A DNA stretch of 36,966 nucleotides from Candidatus Moraniibacteriota bacterium (GCA_013336225.1 JAAXUC010000005.1:59630-96595), one strand, 5' to 3'. Positions 1 to 9,907 are shown, numbered from the stretch's first letter. Notes: generated by a model not told the origin, from the letters alone. Translations and numbers: made by a program.

Positions 1-414
1 GAACAGGAGCCACTGATGTTGCTGGAATTAAAACTCTTCTCGGATTAAATTCTCTAGCTTACGCCAGCACAATCAATAACACTAATTGGTCAGGCACTCA
101 ACTTTCAATCGCAAATGGTGGAACCGGAGCAACAACACAAGCAGGAGCACAAACAGCTCTTGGTATCGGTTCAGTCGGTCTACTAAATTCAATCACACTT
201 TCAACTAACACCACTGGAAATTATCTAGACTTCATCACTGGTGGCTCAGGTATGACAGTGACAGGTTCAGCAGGACATGGAGCAACTCCAACTCTTTCTG
301 TAAACTTACTTGCTAGTGTGGATGGAACTTCAGCTATCACCAATTCAAACTCAGGTTTGGAATTTCAAGGAGCATCCAGCAATCAACTTACTTTGCTGCA
401 AGGTTGTGCAAATG
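1..414 (+). repeat. Long direct repeat, copy 1 (inside S74 gene)
   Basis: Bases 1-414 are identical to 1387-1800. A third, partial copy at 574-700 matches 1-127. The repeat probably extends beyond the window start, because both internal copies are preceded by the same CTCTCGATGTCGCAAGAGGA sequence. Confidence 0.95.
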
Positions 415-3400
415 ATCAGGTTTTATCTTGGGATGACACCAATAGCTACTGGAAATGTAATTCAATCTCAGGAGTGGGAGGTCTTACGGGCTCAGGCATA
501 AACACGCAACTTACAGTTTGGACCGGCTCAAACACTATGGGATCCCTCGCAACTCTCGATGTCGCAAGAGGAGGAACAGGAGCCACTGATGTTGCTGGAA
601 TTAAAACTCTTCTCGGATTAAATTCTCTAGCTTACGCCAGCACAATCAATAACACTAATTGGTCAGGCACTCAACTTTCAATCGCAAATGGTGGAACCGG
701 CGTTAACACTGCCTTCACTCAAGGCTCGATTGTTTTTGCTGGAGCGAGTGGCATTTATGCTGAAAATAATAGCAAACTTTTTTGGAACAACACCTCCTAT
801 AGGCTTGGAATTGGTACAGCAACCCCAAGTGAAATTTTAAGTGTCAATGGAAATGTTGCGATCAGTGGAAACATTCAAATAAATGGCACGAATCCAACCT
901 ATCACACAACGGTACAAGGTGGTGCTCAAACAGCCAATATTACATACACTTTGCCAGCAGCTGTTGCTTTTACTGATGGAGATGTGCTTAAAAGTGATCC
1001 AGCTGGAAACTTATCTTGGGGATCAGTAACTGGTGGTGCTGGAGCGGCTGGAACAGTCAGGCAAATCACTGCTGGCAGTGGACTTTTGGGTGGAATAATA
1101 ACGGATACTGGAACAATAGCAATTGATCTGCTTAGTGGTGCTTCTGGCAGTGGTCTAATATCTTCAAATTCAGGTTTGGAAATTCAAAATAACCATTTAA
1201 CACTTTTGCAGGGATGTGCAAATAGTCAAATTTTATCTTGGGATGATACGAATAATGTTTGGAAATGCGCTTCAATTACTGGCTCGGGAGTCGTTAGTGG
1301 TTCAGGAACAGCTGGCAGACTAGCAGTTTGGGATACGACTGCCAGCACACTCACTGATCTGGCAACTCTCGATGTCGCAAGAGGAGGAACAGGAGCCACT
1401 GATGTTGCTGGAATTAAAACTCTTCTCGGATTAAATTCTCTAGCTTACGCCAGCACAATCAATAACACTAATTGGTCAGGCACTCAACTTTCAATCGCAA
1501 ATGGTGGAACCGGAGCAACAACACAAGCAGGAGCACAAACAGCTCTTGGTATCGGTTCAGTCGGTCTACTAAATTCAATCACACTTTCAACTAACACCAC
1601 TGGAAATTATCTAGACTTCATCACTGGTGGCTCAGGTATGACAGTGACAGGTTCAGCAGGACATGGAGCAACTCCAACTCTTTCTGTAAACTTACTTGCT
1701 AGTGTGGATGGAACTTCAGCTATCACCAATTCAAACTCAGGTTTGGAATTTCAAGGAGCATCCAGCAATCAACTTACTTTGCTGCAAGGTTGTGCAAATG
1801 GGGAAGTTCTTTCCTGGGATGATGTTAATAGTTACTGGAAATGCAGTGCGGTTTCCGGCACAGGAGGCTTAGGCGGTCTTAGTGGTTCAGGCACGGCTGG
1901 CAATATTGCTGTTTGGGGAGCAACTGCAAACACTATTACTGAACTTGCAATTTTGGATGTTGCTCATGGAGGAACTGGGGCAAATATTGCATCTGGCGTA
2001 ACTGGTGCACGCGCAAATTTGGGATTGGTAATTGGCGCAGATGTGCAGGCTTATGATGCTGATCTCACAACTTTTGCTGGCATTAGTCCGATTGTAGGCA
2101 TGCAAACATTTATGAATAGTGCCACATTAGCATTGGCTAGGAGCAATTTGGGACTTGGAACCATTGCAACATTAAACAAAGGCACAACCACAAGTGGCAG
2201 TCTTTGTTCTTGGGATGGGACATATATCAATTGTGACACCTTAGCTGGAAGCGTTGGGGCAATAACTGGAAGTGGATTATCTGCAGCTTCAAATGTTTTT
2301 AATTTGGGTGGAATTCTCACTCAAAATGCAACCTTCACCGAAACTGGTGGGGCAAGAAATTTTGACCTGTCGGCCACCACTGGAACATTCTCAACAGGCA
2401 CAGGCACATTCACGTCTGGTGGAAATCTGACCTTTGCTGGCTCAGCAGCTCGCACCATTACTGGACCTGCCGCAAATTTAACCATAAATTCAGCTGGCGC
2501 AAACACTTTAACACTTGATTCAACCACAACTGGCGCTGTGAACTTGGGCACGAATGCTAACGCCAAAATTGTCACCATTGGTAATAACACTGCTGGCACA
2601 ACCTTGGCCTTGACTGGCGGAGCAACTTGGTCTATGACGGCAGCTGGACATCTGACAACGGCGGGAAGCTTGAAAAGCACATTGACTTCCAATCAAGTTG
2701 CCTTGGGAACAGGAGCAAATGTTGGAACGATTTCTTGGAGTCCAACTGCAGCCAGGACTTTGACAATTCCAGATGCCACCACTACTATGGTTGGCACGGA
2801 TACAACTCAAACATTGACCAATAAAACTTGGAATGGAGCTGCAATTGGATCTTTATATGGCGGAACTGGTCTTAATACGTCTGGATCAACTGGCGTTCCA
2901 AGTATTAATGCTGGAACATGGTCAGTCGCTTCTTCTCTTGGCGTGGCTCTTGGTGGGACTGGCACAACCACGTCATTCGCACAAGGATCCTTGGTTTTTG
3001 CGGGAGCAAGTGGGGTGTATTCTCAAGACAATGCCAACTTGTTCTATGATGCTACCAATCATCGCCTCGGACTTGGGACAATTGCGCCAAGTGCGATGAT
3101 GGAACTTTATGGCGCTAACAATAAAATGAAACTTTCATATGATGGCACCAATAATGCCACTTTGGCTGCAAATTCAGTGGGCGAATTGACTGTCAAAACA
3201 AGTTATGCAGCCGATTCTTCATTGGTGATCGGAAGTGGAAGCGCCGTAAATAGCTACGTGATGTATAGCTCCAATAGTTTGAATTATTTCAATGGTTATG
3301 ACACAGCAAATGCACTTTTCCGCATTGGAAAAGGAACAACAACAGTTGATGCAAGCGTAAGTGGAATCACTTTGAATACTGCCAATCAAGTTGGGGTGGG

Positions 3401-4529
3401 CGGAATTCCAAATGCTTCCTTTGCGATGAATGTGACTGGAAATGTAAATGTGGCTGGATCCGGAACATACACCGGGACTTGGACATCATCTGATTCACGC
3501 TGGAAAAAGAACACTGCGCCAATTGTGGATGGACTTTCAAAAATCATGGGATTGGAAGGCGTGTATTATGATTGGAAAACTGATGAATATCCAAACATGG
3601 GCTTCACTAATGACAAGCAAGTTGGCTTTATCGCGCAAGCGGTGGAACCAATCATTCCAGAAGTTGTGCATACAAGTGCTGATGGATATAAGAGCATCGC
3701 TTATGACAAATTGACCGCCGTGATTGTGAGCGCGATTCAAGAGCAGCAAACAGAAATTATTTCGCTGCAGAACATTGCTCTTGCACAAACTTCAGATCTC
3801 ACCGCAATTAAGAATGCAGTTGATGAGCAAGCGATTGCACTGGCAAATCTCAATCTTAAAACTGACCTGAACATCACCACTGTTGCAGGTTTACAAACTT
3901 CAGTTGATGAACAATTATCTTTGACAAGTTCGCGCATCAATAATCATGAAAACAGGCTTGCAATCGCTGAAGAAAAACTGAACAGTTTTGAAACATTTGA
4001 AACTCAGCAGAATTCCTTGAATGAAAACTTGCAGCAGCAACTGGATGATCTCAAATTGGTTAATGATCCAGCCAATCTGCAGCTTGTCAGTGCTAAGACT
4101 GATTTGAATGCCATTGAAATTGGATATATCAAGGCAATTCTTGGTATAGATCAAGCCAGTGGCAGTGATGTGAAAATTGTTGGCAAATTGACAGCCAAAA
4201 TTGTTAACGGTGGGGAACTGGAGATTTCGGTTTCAGATGAAGCCAATCGCACCATTGGAACAGCTGACATTGCAAATGTGAAAACAGATGCAAACGGCGA
4301 TGGCATTGATGATAACACAAATAGTGATGGAAAGAGTGTGGAAATCAAAACTGCAAAAGTTTCCGACAAAAGCAAGATTTTCACCAGCTTCCAGGGAAAT
4401 CCTGGCGGGGCTGGTTGGGTTGAAAAAACCAAAAATGCGCAAGGAGATTTTGATGGATTTGTGATTAAACTCAAGGATGCTATTCCTCAAGACATCAAGG
4501 TTGATTGGTGGATTGTACAGGAAAACTAA
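3..4529 (+). CDS. Giant fibre-like protein with Peptidase_S74 chaperone domain (5' end outside window)
   Basis: The frame is open from the first bases, so the gene starts upstream; the ATG at 252 is internal. The visible part is about 1508 residues. Most of it is low-complexity Gly/Thr/Ser/Asn sequence with recurring GGTGAT and LLQGCAN..LSWDD units, as in phage tail fibres and trimeric adhesins. Near 3486-3765 lies a Peptidase_S74 intramolecular chaperone domain: SSDSRWKKN (the Ser-Asp cleavage position known in this family), then GFIAQAVE, PEVV and YDKLTAVIVSAIQEQ. A coiled coil follows (about 3740-4130), then an extra C-terminal domain of about 130 residues with a Ca-binding-like loop DANGDGIDD near 4290. 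In the family, S74 trimerises the fibre and then cuts itself off. Probable role: a surface or secreted trimeric adhesin. No signal peptide can be seen because the 5' end is missing. A phage origin is possible, but no phage genes adjoin it. Confidence 0.85.
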   Translation, partial: TGATDVAGIKTLLGLNSLAYASTINNTNWSGTQLSIANGGTGATTQAGAQTALGIGSVGLLNSITLSTNTTGNYLDFITGGSGMTVTGSAGHGATPTLSVNLLASVDGTSAITNSNSGLEFQGASSNQLTLLQGCANDQVLSWDDTNSYWKCNSISGVGGLTGSGINTQLTVWTGSNTMGSLATLDVARGGTGATDVAGIKTLLGLNSLAYASTINNTNWSGTQLSIANGGTGVNTAFTQGSIVFAGASGIYAENNSKLFWNNTSYRLGIGTATPSEILSVNGNVAISGNIQINGTNPTYHTTVQGGAQTANITYTLPAAVAFTDGDVLKSDPAGNLSWGSVTGGAGAAGTVRQITAGSGLLGGIITDTGTIAIDLLSGASGSGLISSNSGLEIQNNHLTLLQGCANSQILSWDDTNNVWKCASITGSGVVSGSGTAGRLAVWDTTASTLTDLATLDVARGGTGATDVAGIKTLLGLNSLAYASTINNTNWSGTQLSIANGGTGATTQAGAQTALGIGSVGLLNSITLSTNTTGNYLDFITGGSGMTVTGSAGHGATPTLSVNLLASVDGTSAITNSNSGLEFQGASSNQLTLLQGCANGEVLSWDDVNSYWKCSAVSGTGGLGGLSGSGTAGNIAVWGATANTITELAILDVAHGGTGANIASGVTGARANLGLVIGADVQAYDADLTTFAGISPIVGMQTFMNSATLALARSNLGLGTIATLNKGTTTSGSLCSWDGTYINCDTLAGSVGAITGSGLSAASNVFNLGGILTQNATFTETGGARNFDLSATTGTFSTGTGTFTSGGNLTFAGSAARTITGPAANLTINSAGANTLTLDSTTTGAVNLGTNANAKIVTIGNNTAGTTLALTGGATWSMTAAGHLTTAGSLKSTLTSNQVALGTGANVGTISWSPTAARTLTIPDATTTMVGTDTTQTLTNKTWNGAAIGSLYGGTGLNTSGSTGVPSINAGTWSVASSLGVALGGTGTTTSFAQGSLVFAGASGVYSQDNANLFYDATNHRLGLGTIAPSAMMELYGANNKMKLSYDGTNNATLAANSVGELTVKTSYAADSSLVIGSGSAVNSYVMYSSNSLNYFNGYDTANALFRIGKGTTTVDASVSGITLNTANQVGVGGIPNASFAMNVTGNVNVAGSGTYTGTWTSSDSRWKKNTAPIVDGLSKIMGLEGVYYDWKTDEYPNMGFTNDKQVGFIAQAVEPIIPEVVHTSADGYKSIAYDKLTAVIVSAIQEQQTEIISLQNIALAQTSDLTAIKNAVDEQAIALANLNLKTDLNITTVAGLQTSVDEQLSLTSSRINNHENRLAIAEEKLNSFETFETQQNSLNENLQQQLDDLKLVNDPANLQLVSAKTDLNAIEIGYIKAILGIDQASGSDVKIVGKLTAKIVNGGELEISVSDEANRTIGTADIANVKTDANGDGIDDNTNSDGKSVEIKTAKVSDKSKIFTSFQGNPGGAGWVEKTKNAQGDFDGFVIKLKDAIPQDIKVDWWIVQEN
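1387..1800 (+). repeat. Long direct repeat, copy 2 (inside S74 gene)
   Basis: This is identical to bases 1-414 by direct reading. It encodes the unit that runs from TGATDVAGIKTLLGLNSLAY to LLQGCAN. The absence of even silent differences indicates a recent duplication or ongoing gene conversion, or an assembly artefact. Confidence 0.95.
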
Positions 4530-4530
4530 A

Positions 4531-4559
4531 TTGACCCATAACGCGAAAAAGCGTATTAT
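4531..4559 (+). promoter_or_regulatory. Sigma70-type promoter for the ligase-like gene
   Basis: TTGACC (4531-4536), a 17-base spacer and TATTAT (4554-4559) start two bases after the S74 stop codon. Transcription would start near 4566, giving a leader of about 40 bases. Confidence 0.55.
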
Positions 4560-4605
4560 TGTTGTAGTATATAAATTCAATTAAGCACTTAATTAAATTA
4601 CTTTA

Positions 4606-7179
4606 ATGAATATGCAAAATAATTTTCCAAATCAGCGTCCTTTTGCGCATGGCAATGTGCAAAGCGAAGAAGTTAATGTGCGGCCAGCGGGCAAGCCCAC
4701 TTCAACACATCATTCTTTTTCCATTATGGGTCGCCAACATGCAGAGCATGCAACGGCTGAAGTGGATGAAAAATCTTCGAAATTCTTTGGATTCCTAGAT
4801 GGAGTCATCACGACTTGCATGGCACTTTTCTTTTTTGGAATTCCACTTTTTTTCACGGGACTCACTTTTCAAGGCATCGCTTTTGAAAAACAAATCTTTT
4901 TCTATGGTGTACTTTTGATTGCCTTGGTTGCTTGGACGACCAAAGGCGTCATTTCAGGTGAAATGAAAATACGTCGCACCCCCTTGGACATTCCAATTTT
5001 GATCTTTGTGGTAACCTACGCGCTGGCAACTTTCTTTTCAGTTGATAAATGGCACAGTTTCTGGGGATTTTTTGGTGATCCATCACGCGGCTTGATGAGC
5101 GTGATTGCTTTGGTGATTGCATATTATGTAATTGTCAGTCATTACAATCTGAAAAGATTCGTGGCCATGCTTTGGGCTTTGGCTGGAGCTAATTTCCTGA
5201 TAGTTTTGTGGGCAGTCTTGCAATTCATGGCTGTGCGCATTGCGGCGCAAAGTTGGGGAGCTTATGTTCCTGCTAGTATGATGGGATCGCTTTCCAGTTT
5301 GGGAATTTTTTTGGGCATGATGTTGCCAATTTTAGTGACACTGATTTTGCATTTGAAATCTGAAAATAGTCGAGTCGCTGGAAAACTTTCCCTGGCTGCT
5401 CTGGCATTTTTGTTTATCACGCTACTGTTAAATATTTTTGCTTTGTTAGTTTTATATTCTTTTGTATCCTGGTCGGGAGTATTGATTGGAGTGAGTGTGT
5501 TCTTGATTTTCATTTTGGCGCGCATTGTGCGGCCGGCTAATAATTGGATCTGGGTTCCGATGGCGATGTTCGTTTCGATTTTGGCAATCCTGATGATTGG
5601 CAGTAATTCAATTTCGCGCGTTTCTTTGCCAGTGGAAATCAGCGCAGCCTATTCTTTATCTTTAGATGTGGCCAAGGAATCTTTGAAGAATTCCTTGTTG
5701 GTGGGAAGTGGCCCTGCAACCTATGGTCACGCTTTCTCATCGTTTCACCCTAAAGAATTCAATTTGGAATCTCTCTATAATTTGAGATTTTATCAAGGCA
5801 CAGGTTTGTTTTTTGAAGCAATTTCAACTGTCGGCTTGCTTGGAACGATTGCATTTTTGCTGTTGGTTTTGACTTTTGTAGGTTCAGGCGTGTATATGCT
5901 TAGTATCAATAAATCCAGAAATAAATTATATTCATTGGGGATTTTTTCTGCCGCCATCATTTTAGTGTCAAATGCTTTTGCAGGAAAAATTGAGGGACCA
6001 ATCTTACTGGTTGGTCTGGCAGTCATCGCTTTGGCAATGGCGACCTTGCTTACCGAAAGTGAATCACATGAAAGAACTTTGTCATTGTCGCTCAAAGCTT
6101 CTCCGCAATATGCGCTGGCCCTGGCTTTCGTGTTTATGGTGGTCAGTGCTGGTGTGGTTTTCTTATTTGTTTTTGTGGGAAAAGCTTTCATTGCTGATCT
6201 TAAAGCGGGAAGCGCCGTGCGTGAAAAGGCGGTGTCAGAAACTGGTTCCATCACCAAGATGGCTGGAGCTATTAATTGGTATAATCATGAAGGACGCTAT
6301 TTCACCAGACTTGGACAAGAATATCTGGTCTTGGCAAACAATGAAGCGCTTAAGGATGAGAAAGAACGCAATGTGAACTTGATCCAAAACTATTTGCAAT
6401 CTTCCATTGCACTTTCCAAACAAGGTCGCGACATGATGCCAAAAGACGCCTTGGCGCAAGAAACCTTGGCACAATCCTATGAAAATGCAGGCTTCTATGT
6501 GCCGGATTCGCTGACTTTGTCACAAGAAGCATATCAAAAAGGACTGGAGCTTGAACCGCATAATGCAGTTTATTTGATGAAGATTGGTCAAATTAAAATT
6601 GCCGAAGGAAGCGCAAAAAATTCTGAGCAAGATTTGAAAGCTGGCGCTGGGGAAGCTAAGGAATGGTTTTCAAAAGCTATCAATGAAAAATCAAATTTTG
6701 CGGTAGCCTATTATCAGCTGTCTTTTGCTGATGAAATTACGGGTGATAAGGATGGAGCAATTGATGCCATGGAGAAAGCACTTAAATATGACAACAGTAA
6801 TGTGAGTTATGTGCTTAATTTGGCGCGCTTGCATCAAACCAAGGGAACTGAGGATGACAAAAAAATTGCCGAAATTTTGTATAAGAAAGTCATTGAAGCT
6901 AACGATAAAGATGTAAATGCGCATTTCAGTTTGGGAATGCTCTATGAAAAGATGAAAAATAGCGCCGGTGCAACTGCTGAATATAAAAAGTTGCTTGAAC
7001 TTTTGCCAACAAGTGACAAGGAAACTCGCACTCAGATTCAGAAGATGATCGACAATGTGGCCAGAGGAATTGAAAACACGCCAGAAAACATCAAGTCTGA
7101 TGCAGTAGTGGCTCCAGTTGTTGTCCCGCAAGAGTCAGTTGCTCAAGACAGCCTGCCCTTGATTCAAAGCGGTCAGTAG
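4606..7179 (+). CDS. O-antigen ligase/polymerase-like membrane protein with C-terminal TPRs
   Basis: This is an 857-residue protein. Residues 1-55 are polar. Many hydrophobic segments follow between about 60 and 540, for example FFYGVLLIALVAW, IPILIFVVTYALATFF and AFLLLVLTFVGSGVYML. The loop GSGPATYGHAF (about residue 366) and the following HPKEFN resemble the periplasmic loop of the Wzy/WaaL family (Wzy_C). Residues about 610-805 carry TPR-like helices (AVYLMKIGQIKIAEG, AVAYYQLSFADEITGDKDGA, NAHFSLGMLYEKMKNSAGAT). Family knowledge suggests polymerisation of surface glycan or its transfer to an acceptor lipid or protein, with the TPRs as a partner-binding arm; glycosylation of the neighbouring secreted proteins is a possible but unproven target. 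No Shine-Dalgarno is visible. It has its own promoter and a terminator just downstream, so it is probably monocistronic. Confidence 0.8.
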   Translation: MNMQNNFPNQRPFAHGNVQSEEVNVRPAGKPTSTHHSFSIMGRQHAEHATAEVDEKSSKFFGFLDGVITTCMALFFFGIPLFFTGLTFQGIAFEKQIFFYGVLLIALVAWTTKGVISGEMKIRRTPLDIPILIFVVTYALATFFSVDKWHSFWGFFGDPSRGLMSVIALVIAYYVIVSHYNLKRFVAMLWALAGANFLIVLWAVLQFMAVRIAAQSWGAYVPASMMGSLSSLGIFLGMMLPILVTLILHLKSENSRVAGKLSLAALAFLFITLLLNIFALLVLYSFVSWSGVLIGVSVFLIFILARIVRPANNWIWVPMAMFVSILAILMIGSNSISRVSLPVEISAAYSLSLDVAKESLKNSLLVGSGPATYGHAFSSFHPKEFNLESLYNLRFYQGTGLFFEAISTVGLLGTIAFLLLVLTFVGSGVYMLSINKSRNKLYSLGIFSAAIILVSNAFAGKIEGPILLVGLAVIALAMATLLTESESHERTLSLSLKASPQYALALAFVFMVVSAGVVFLFVFVGKAFIADLKAGSAVREKAVSETGSITKMAGAINWYNHEGRYFTRLGQEYLVLANNEALKDEKERNVNLIQNYLQSSIALSKQGRDMMPKDALAQETLAQSYENAGFYVPDSLTLSQEAYQKGLELEPHNAVYLMKIGQIKIAEGSAKNSEQDLKAGAGEAKEWFSKAINEKSNFAVAYYQLSFADEITGDKDGAIDAMEKALKYDNSNVSYVLNLARLHQTKGTEDDKKIAEILYKKVIEANDKDVNAHFSLGMLYEKMKNSAGATAEYKKLLELLPTSDKETRTQIQKMIDNVARGIENTPENIKSDAVVAPVVVPQESVAQDSLPLIQSGQ

Positions 7180-7195
7180 GATTGCTCACAATTTC

Positions 7196-7233
7196 AAAAA
7201 AAACAGCCCTGAGAAAATCAAGGCTGTTTTTTT
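7196..7233 (+). terminator. Rho-independent terminator
   Basis: The stem AAAAAAACAGCC pairs with GGCTGTTTTTTT around a 13-base loop and ends in a T-run. The A-run on the 5' side could make it work in both directions. It separates the ligase-like gene from the secreted-protein array. Confidence 0.9.
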
Positions 7234-7276
7234 AGGTAGAATTGGTATGTGGATATGAAAAGATATTGCTTTTTTG

Positions 7277-7285
7277 TGGTATAAT
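7277..7285 (+). promoter_or_regulatory. Extended -10 promoter ahead of the array
   Basis: TGGTATAAT is a perfect extended -10. No convincing -35 lies at the expected distance. The first array gene starts 28 bases downstream. Confidence 0.6.
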
Positions 7286-7313
7286 GAAATGGTAATAATA
7301 ATTATTTTCGCTT

Positions 7314-8642
7314 ATGCAAAATAAAGCTTTAAAGTTTAAAAGCATTCTTCTTGTCATCAGTTTTTTGGTGTTGCCAGGTTTTTCCAAGGCGGCACCATTG
7401 ATATCTGCTCCCACGCCAAGCAGTGTGATCAGTGGGCAGGTTGTCACTGTTGCTGGCAGTGGCTTCGGGTCCAAGGCTGTCATTGCACCGATAAAATTTG
7501 ATGATTTTCAAGCTGGCAACAATGGTGATAGCGTCGCGACGCATGGCTGGGAAATCATAGGTGTTCCACCGATTATCAGCACGGAATTTCCAAGATATGG
7601 AGCAAAATCAGCGATGCATGATTTCACGGATACGGCTCAGTGGGACAGTGGATATTATTTAGGAGGTATGTTTGACAGTGCTAGTAGGCTTGGCTTAGAT
7701 CAGATTTATTTCTCCTATTATGTTTATACGAAACCCTTAAGAACAACATCGGTGTTATATAATCCAGCTAGTAATTATTCTGTTGGAGATTTGGTGCTGT
7801 GGAATAATACTGGTGGAGATTCCAAGACCATGGTTTGGGAATGCCAAACTGCGCACACCAGTAGCACACCTTTTGATCCAGCTTTGGAATATTACAATAA
7901 TTACACTTATTGGAAACCGGTATATTCCAGAAATGTGAAATATGGCAGAGCAACCAGTGGAACAGGCTCTGATGAGACGCGTGGAAATCCTCAATTTAAT
8001 TTGTTGACGCAATCTGAAAATGGAGGACCTTCTTGGTCGCAAGGTTTAAATAATGGTTCCGATACCAACGTTTTTTATTCGGGAGATTTTTTTGATCCGC
8101 AAGGAAAATTGTGGCCGCTCACTTGGCATCGCATAGAAGTCTATGTGAAACTTTCCAGCAGCGCTGGCGCAACTGACGGTGTTAGACAATATTTCAGCGA
8201 TGGCAAGGAAATCAAAAGGGAAGAAAATGTTGCCACTTTGACTGGCATTGATAATGATCCGCATTTTAATACGGTTTTTTCTCCCTACTATGTTTCGCAT
8301 GAACATGGATTGCCAGGAGATTTGTGGCCGGTGATGCCAGTGCAATATAAAATTTTCACTTCTGATTTCTATGTGGACAAAACTCGCGCGCGAGTGGAAA
8401 TTGGCAATGCGTCAACTTTTGCCAATTGCACGCATCGTGAAATTCAAATTCCACAAACAACCTGGAATGATGGTCAACTTGAAATAAAAGTGAATCAAGG
8501 AAGCTTTGCTGATGGTGCAACTGCATATTTATATGTTGTTGATGAAGATGGCAGTGTGAATGCTGTTGGCTATCCGATCACTTTTGATGGAATATTGGAT
8601 ACGACTGCACCCAGCGCACCAAGCGGACTTAGCGTTTTATAA
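7314..8642 (+). CDS. Secreted split-IPT/TIG protein with lectin-like insert (array gene 1)
   Basis: This 442-residue protein has a Sec signal peptide ending FLVLPGFSKA (cleavage near residue 25). The first half of an IPT/TIG domain follows (GQVVTVAGSGFGSK, to about residue 50). A region of about 300 residues is then inserted, containing FDDFQAG and KFGR-like beta-rich sequence. Its section at about 148-203 (YSVGDLVLWN, WECQTAHTS, YWKPV) resembles a short CBM5/12-type chitin-binding module; that match is weak. The second IPT half starts near residue 356 (TRARVEIGNAST, WNDGQLEIKVNQGSF, AYLYVVDEDGSVNAVGYPITF). The protein ends in the array tail DTTAPSAPSGLSVL. Likely extracellular and carbohydrate-binding; no catalytic residues were recognised. 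It begins the array after a terminator and a promoter. Confidence 0.75.
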   Translation: MQNKALKFKSILLVISFLVLPGFSKAAPLISAPTPSSVISGQVVTVAGSGFGSKAVIAPIKFDDFQAGNNGDSVATHGWEIIGVPPIISTEFPRYGAKSAMHDFTDTAQWDSGYYLGGMFDSASRLGLDQIYFSYYVYTKPLRTTSVLYNPASNYSVGDLVLWNNTGGDSKTMVWECQTAHTSSTPFDPALEYYNNYTYWKPVYSRNVKYGRATSGTGSDETRGNPQFNLLTQSENGGPSWSQGLNNGSDTNVFYSGDFFDPQGKLWPLTWHRIEVYVKLSSSAGATDGVRQYFSDGKEIKREENVATLTGIDNDPHFNTVFSPYYVSHEHGLPGDLWPVMPVQYKIFTSDFYVDKTRARVEIGNASTFANCTHREIQIPQTTWNDGQLEIKVNQGSFADGATAYLYVVDEDGSVNAVGYPITFDGILDTTAPSAPSGLSVL

Positions 8643-8648
8643 GAAATA

Positions 8649-8704
8649 ATGTACGTACCGATGTACCCGCACACTTAATTAAGTGTTATGGGTGTACGTA
8701 TATC
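8649..8704. repeat. Palindromic intergenic element, full form
   Basis: ATGTACGTACCGATGTAC and GTATATC flank a 31-nt insert at 8667-8697. The core of the insert is the perfect palindrome ACACTTAATTAAGTGT. It lies six bases after the preceding stop codon and has no T-run, so it is not a normal terminator. It is the same family as the elements at 9910, 12165, 14302, 15533, 18240 and 29853. Confidence 0.85.
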
Positions 8705-8746
8705 CGCATTCACAAATCTAAGTAAGTTTTTGGATGTAGATAAAGT

Positions 8747-9907
8747 ATGAAAACAAAATTTATTAAAATATTTTTTCTGTTCGTGACGTTTTTGATGTTG
8801 CCAAACTTGGCTTTTGCCACTCCCTCAATTGTTGATGTGAGTGGATCCTTGAATGATGGTCAAAATGTCAGCATCTCTGGCAGCGGATTTGGAGCGAAAA
8901 CAATTGCTGCTCCAGTCTATTGGGATAATTTTGAATCATATGCTCTGGGCAGTGCTCCGACTGCGGGTGGTTGGATTGTGCGAGCCGGCACTCCGACGAT
9001 TTCAAGTGAAAGACCTTATTCTTTCAGTAAATCGGTCAGATTCAACAATGCTGTGCATGATGTTTTTCAGCAGATGTCGCGCGACATGGGAACAAATTTC
9101 ACGCAAACAGTGTATTTCAAAGGCAAACTATATCTGGACAACACGCTGGATATTTGTCAGCAATATCAATGGAAAAATTTGAGATTTTCAAGTTCGCCAG
9201 GTGCCTATCATCAAAATGAGGAAACCTCAACTTCAATAACCATGATGAATCCTTGGTGGGAAGCAGCAGTTGGCAGCCGTTGGTTCAATACTGGTTCTCC
9301 TGATTTCTATTATAATGGAGGATTAAATGGCATTCCTGGAGGAACTCCGCTGTGGGGTGGCATCAATGCGCCGTCAACCTTATATCCATTTAATCAATGG
9401 TTTGACTATGAGTTCATAGTTAAACAATCCAGTGCAGCTGGCATTGCGGATGGTGCGCTCACGATCAATGTGAATGGAACACAAAAAACAAATGCCACTG
9501 GCTTGATCACTTATGGTGTTGGCGACGGGATTTATCGATACATGATGATGGGTGGAACCATTGCGTCTTGCAAGGATTCAACTGCAACCGTTTTGTTGGA
9601 TCCAAATTTCAAAATATATTACGATGACATGTATGTTGATGACACTCGAGCTCGAGTTGAGGTTTGCAATGCCAACACCAAAGCTGGGAGTACGCACTGT
9701 GAAATTCAAGTACCACAAAACACTTGGAGCGATGGTCAACTCGAAATCAAGTTGAATCAAGGGACATTTGCAAATGACTCAAGTGCCTATCTTTATGTGG
9801 CGGATGCAAATGGCAGCGTGAATGCAGTCGGCTTTCCAGTGACTTTCGGGGCCACCTCTGGCGACATCATTGCACCAGCGGCGCCGACTGATTTTGGCGT
9901 GCTATAA
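8747..9907 (+). CDS. Secreted split-IPT/TIG protein with lectin-like insert (array gene 2)
   Basis: This 386-residue protein has the signal peptide MKTKFIKIFFLFVTFLMLPN..AFA, cut near residue 25. IPT first half: NDGQNVSISGSGFGAK. The insert (about residues 52-298) begins YWDNFES, contains DGALTINVNGTQK, and ends YYDDMYVDD, as in jelly-roll lectin-like domains. IPT second half from about residue 299: TRARVEVCNANTKAGSTHCE, WSDGQLEIKLNQGTF, AYLYVADANGSVNAVGFPVTF. Tail: GDIIAPAAPTDFGVL, one of the more divergent tails (DFGVL for GLSVL). The last codons overlap an extended -10. Exported, with a probable glycan-binding role by fold only; the ligand is unknown. Confidence 0.75.
   Translation: MKTKFIKIFFLFVTFLMLPNLAFATPSIVDVSGSLNDGQNVSISGSGFGAKTIAAPVYWDNFESYALGSAPTAGGWIVRAGTPTISSERPYSFSKSVRFNNAVHDVFQQMSRDMGTNFTQTVYFKGKLYLDNTLDICQQYQWKNLRFSSSPGAYHQNEETSTSITMMNPWWEAAVGSRWFNTGSPDFYYNGGLNGIPGGTPLWGGINAPSTLYPFNQWFDYEFIVKQSSAAGIADGALTINVNGTQKTNATGLITYGVGDGIYRYMMMGGTIASCKDSTATVLLDPNFKIYYDDMYVDDTRARVEVCNANTKAGSTHCEIQVPQNTWSDGQLEIKLNQGTFANDSSAYLYVADANGSVNAVGFPVTFGATSGDIIAPAAPTDFGVL

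Noticed and set aside
252-4529. ATG at 252 as the start of the S74 gene
   Set aside because: The frame is open back to base 3 and encodes the same repeat unit as 1387-1800, so this Met is internal.
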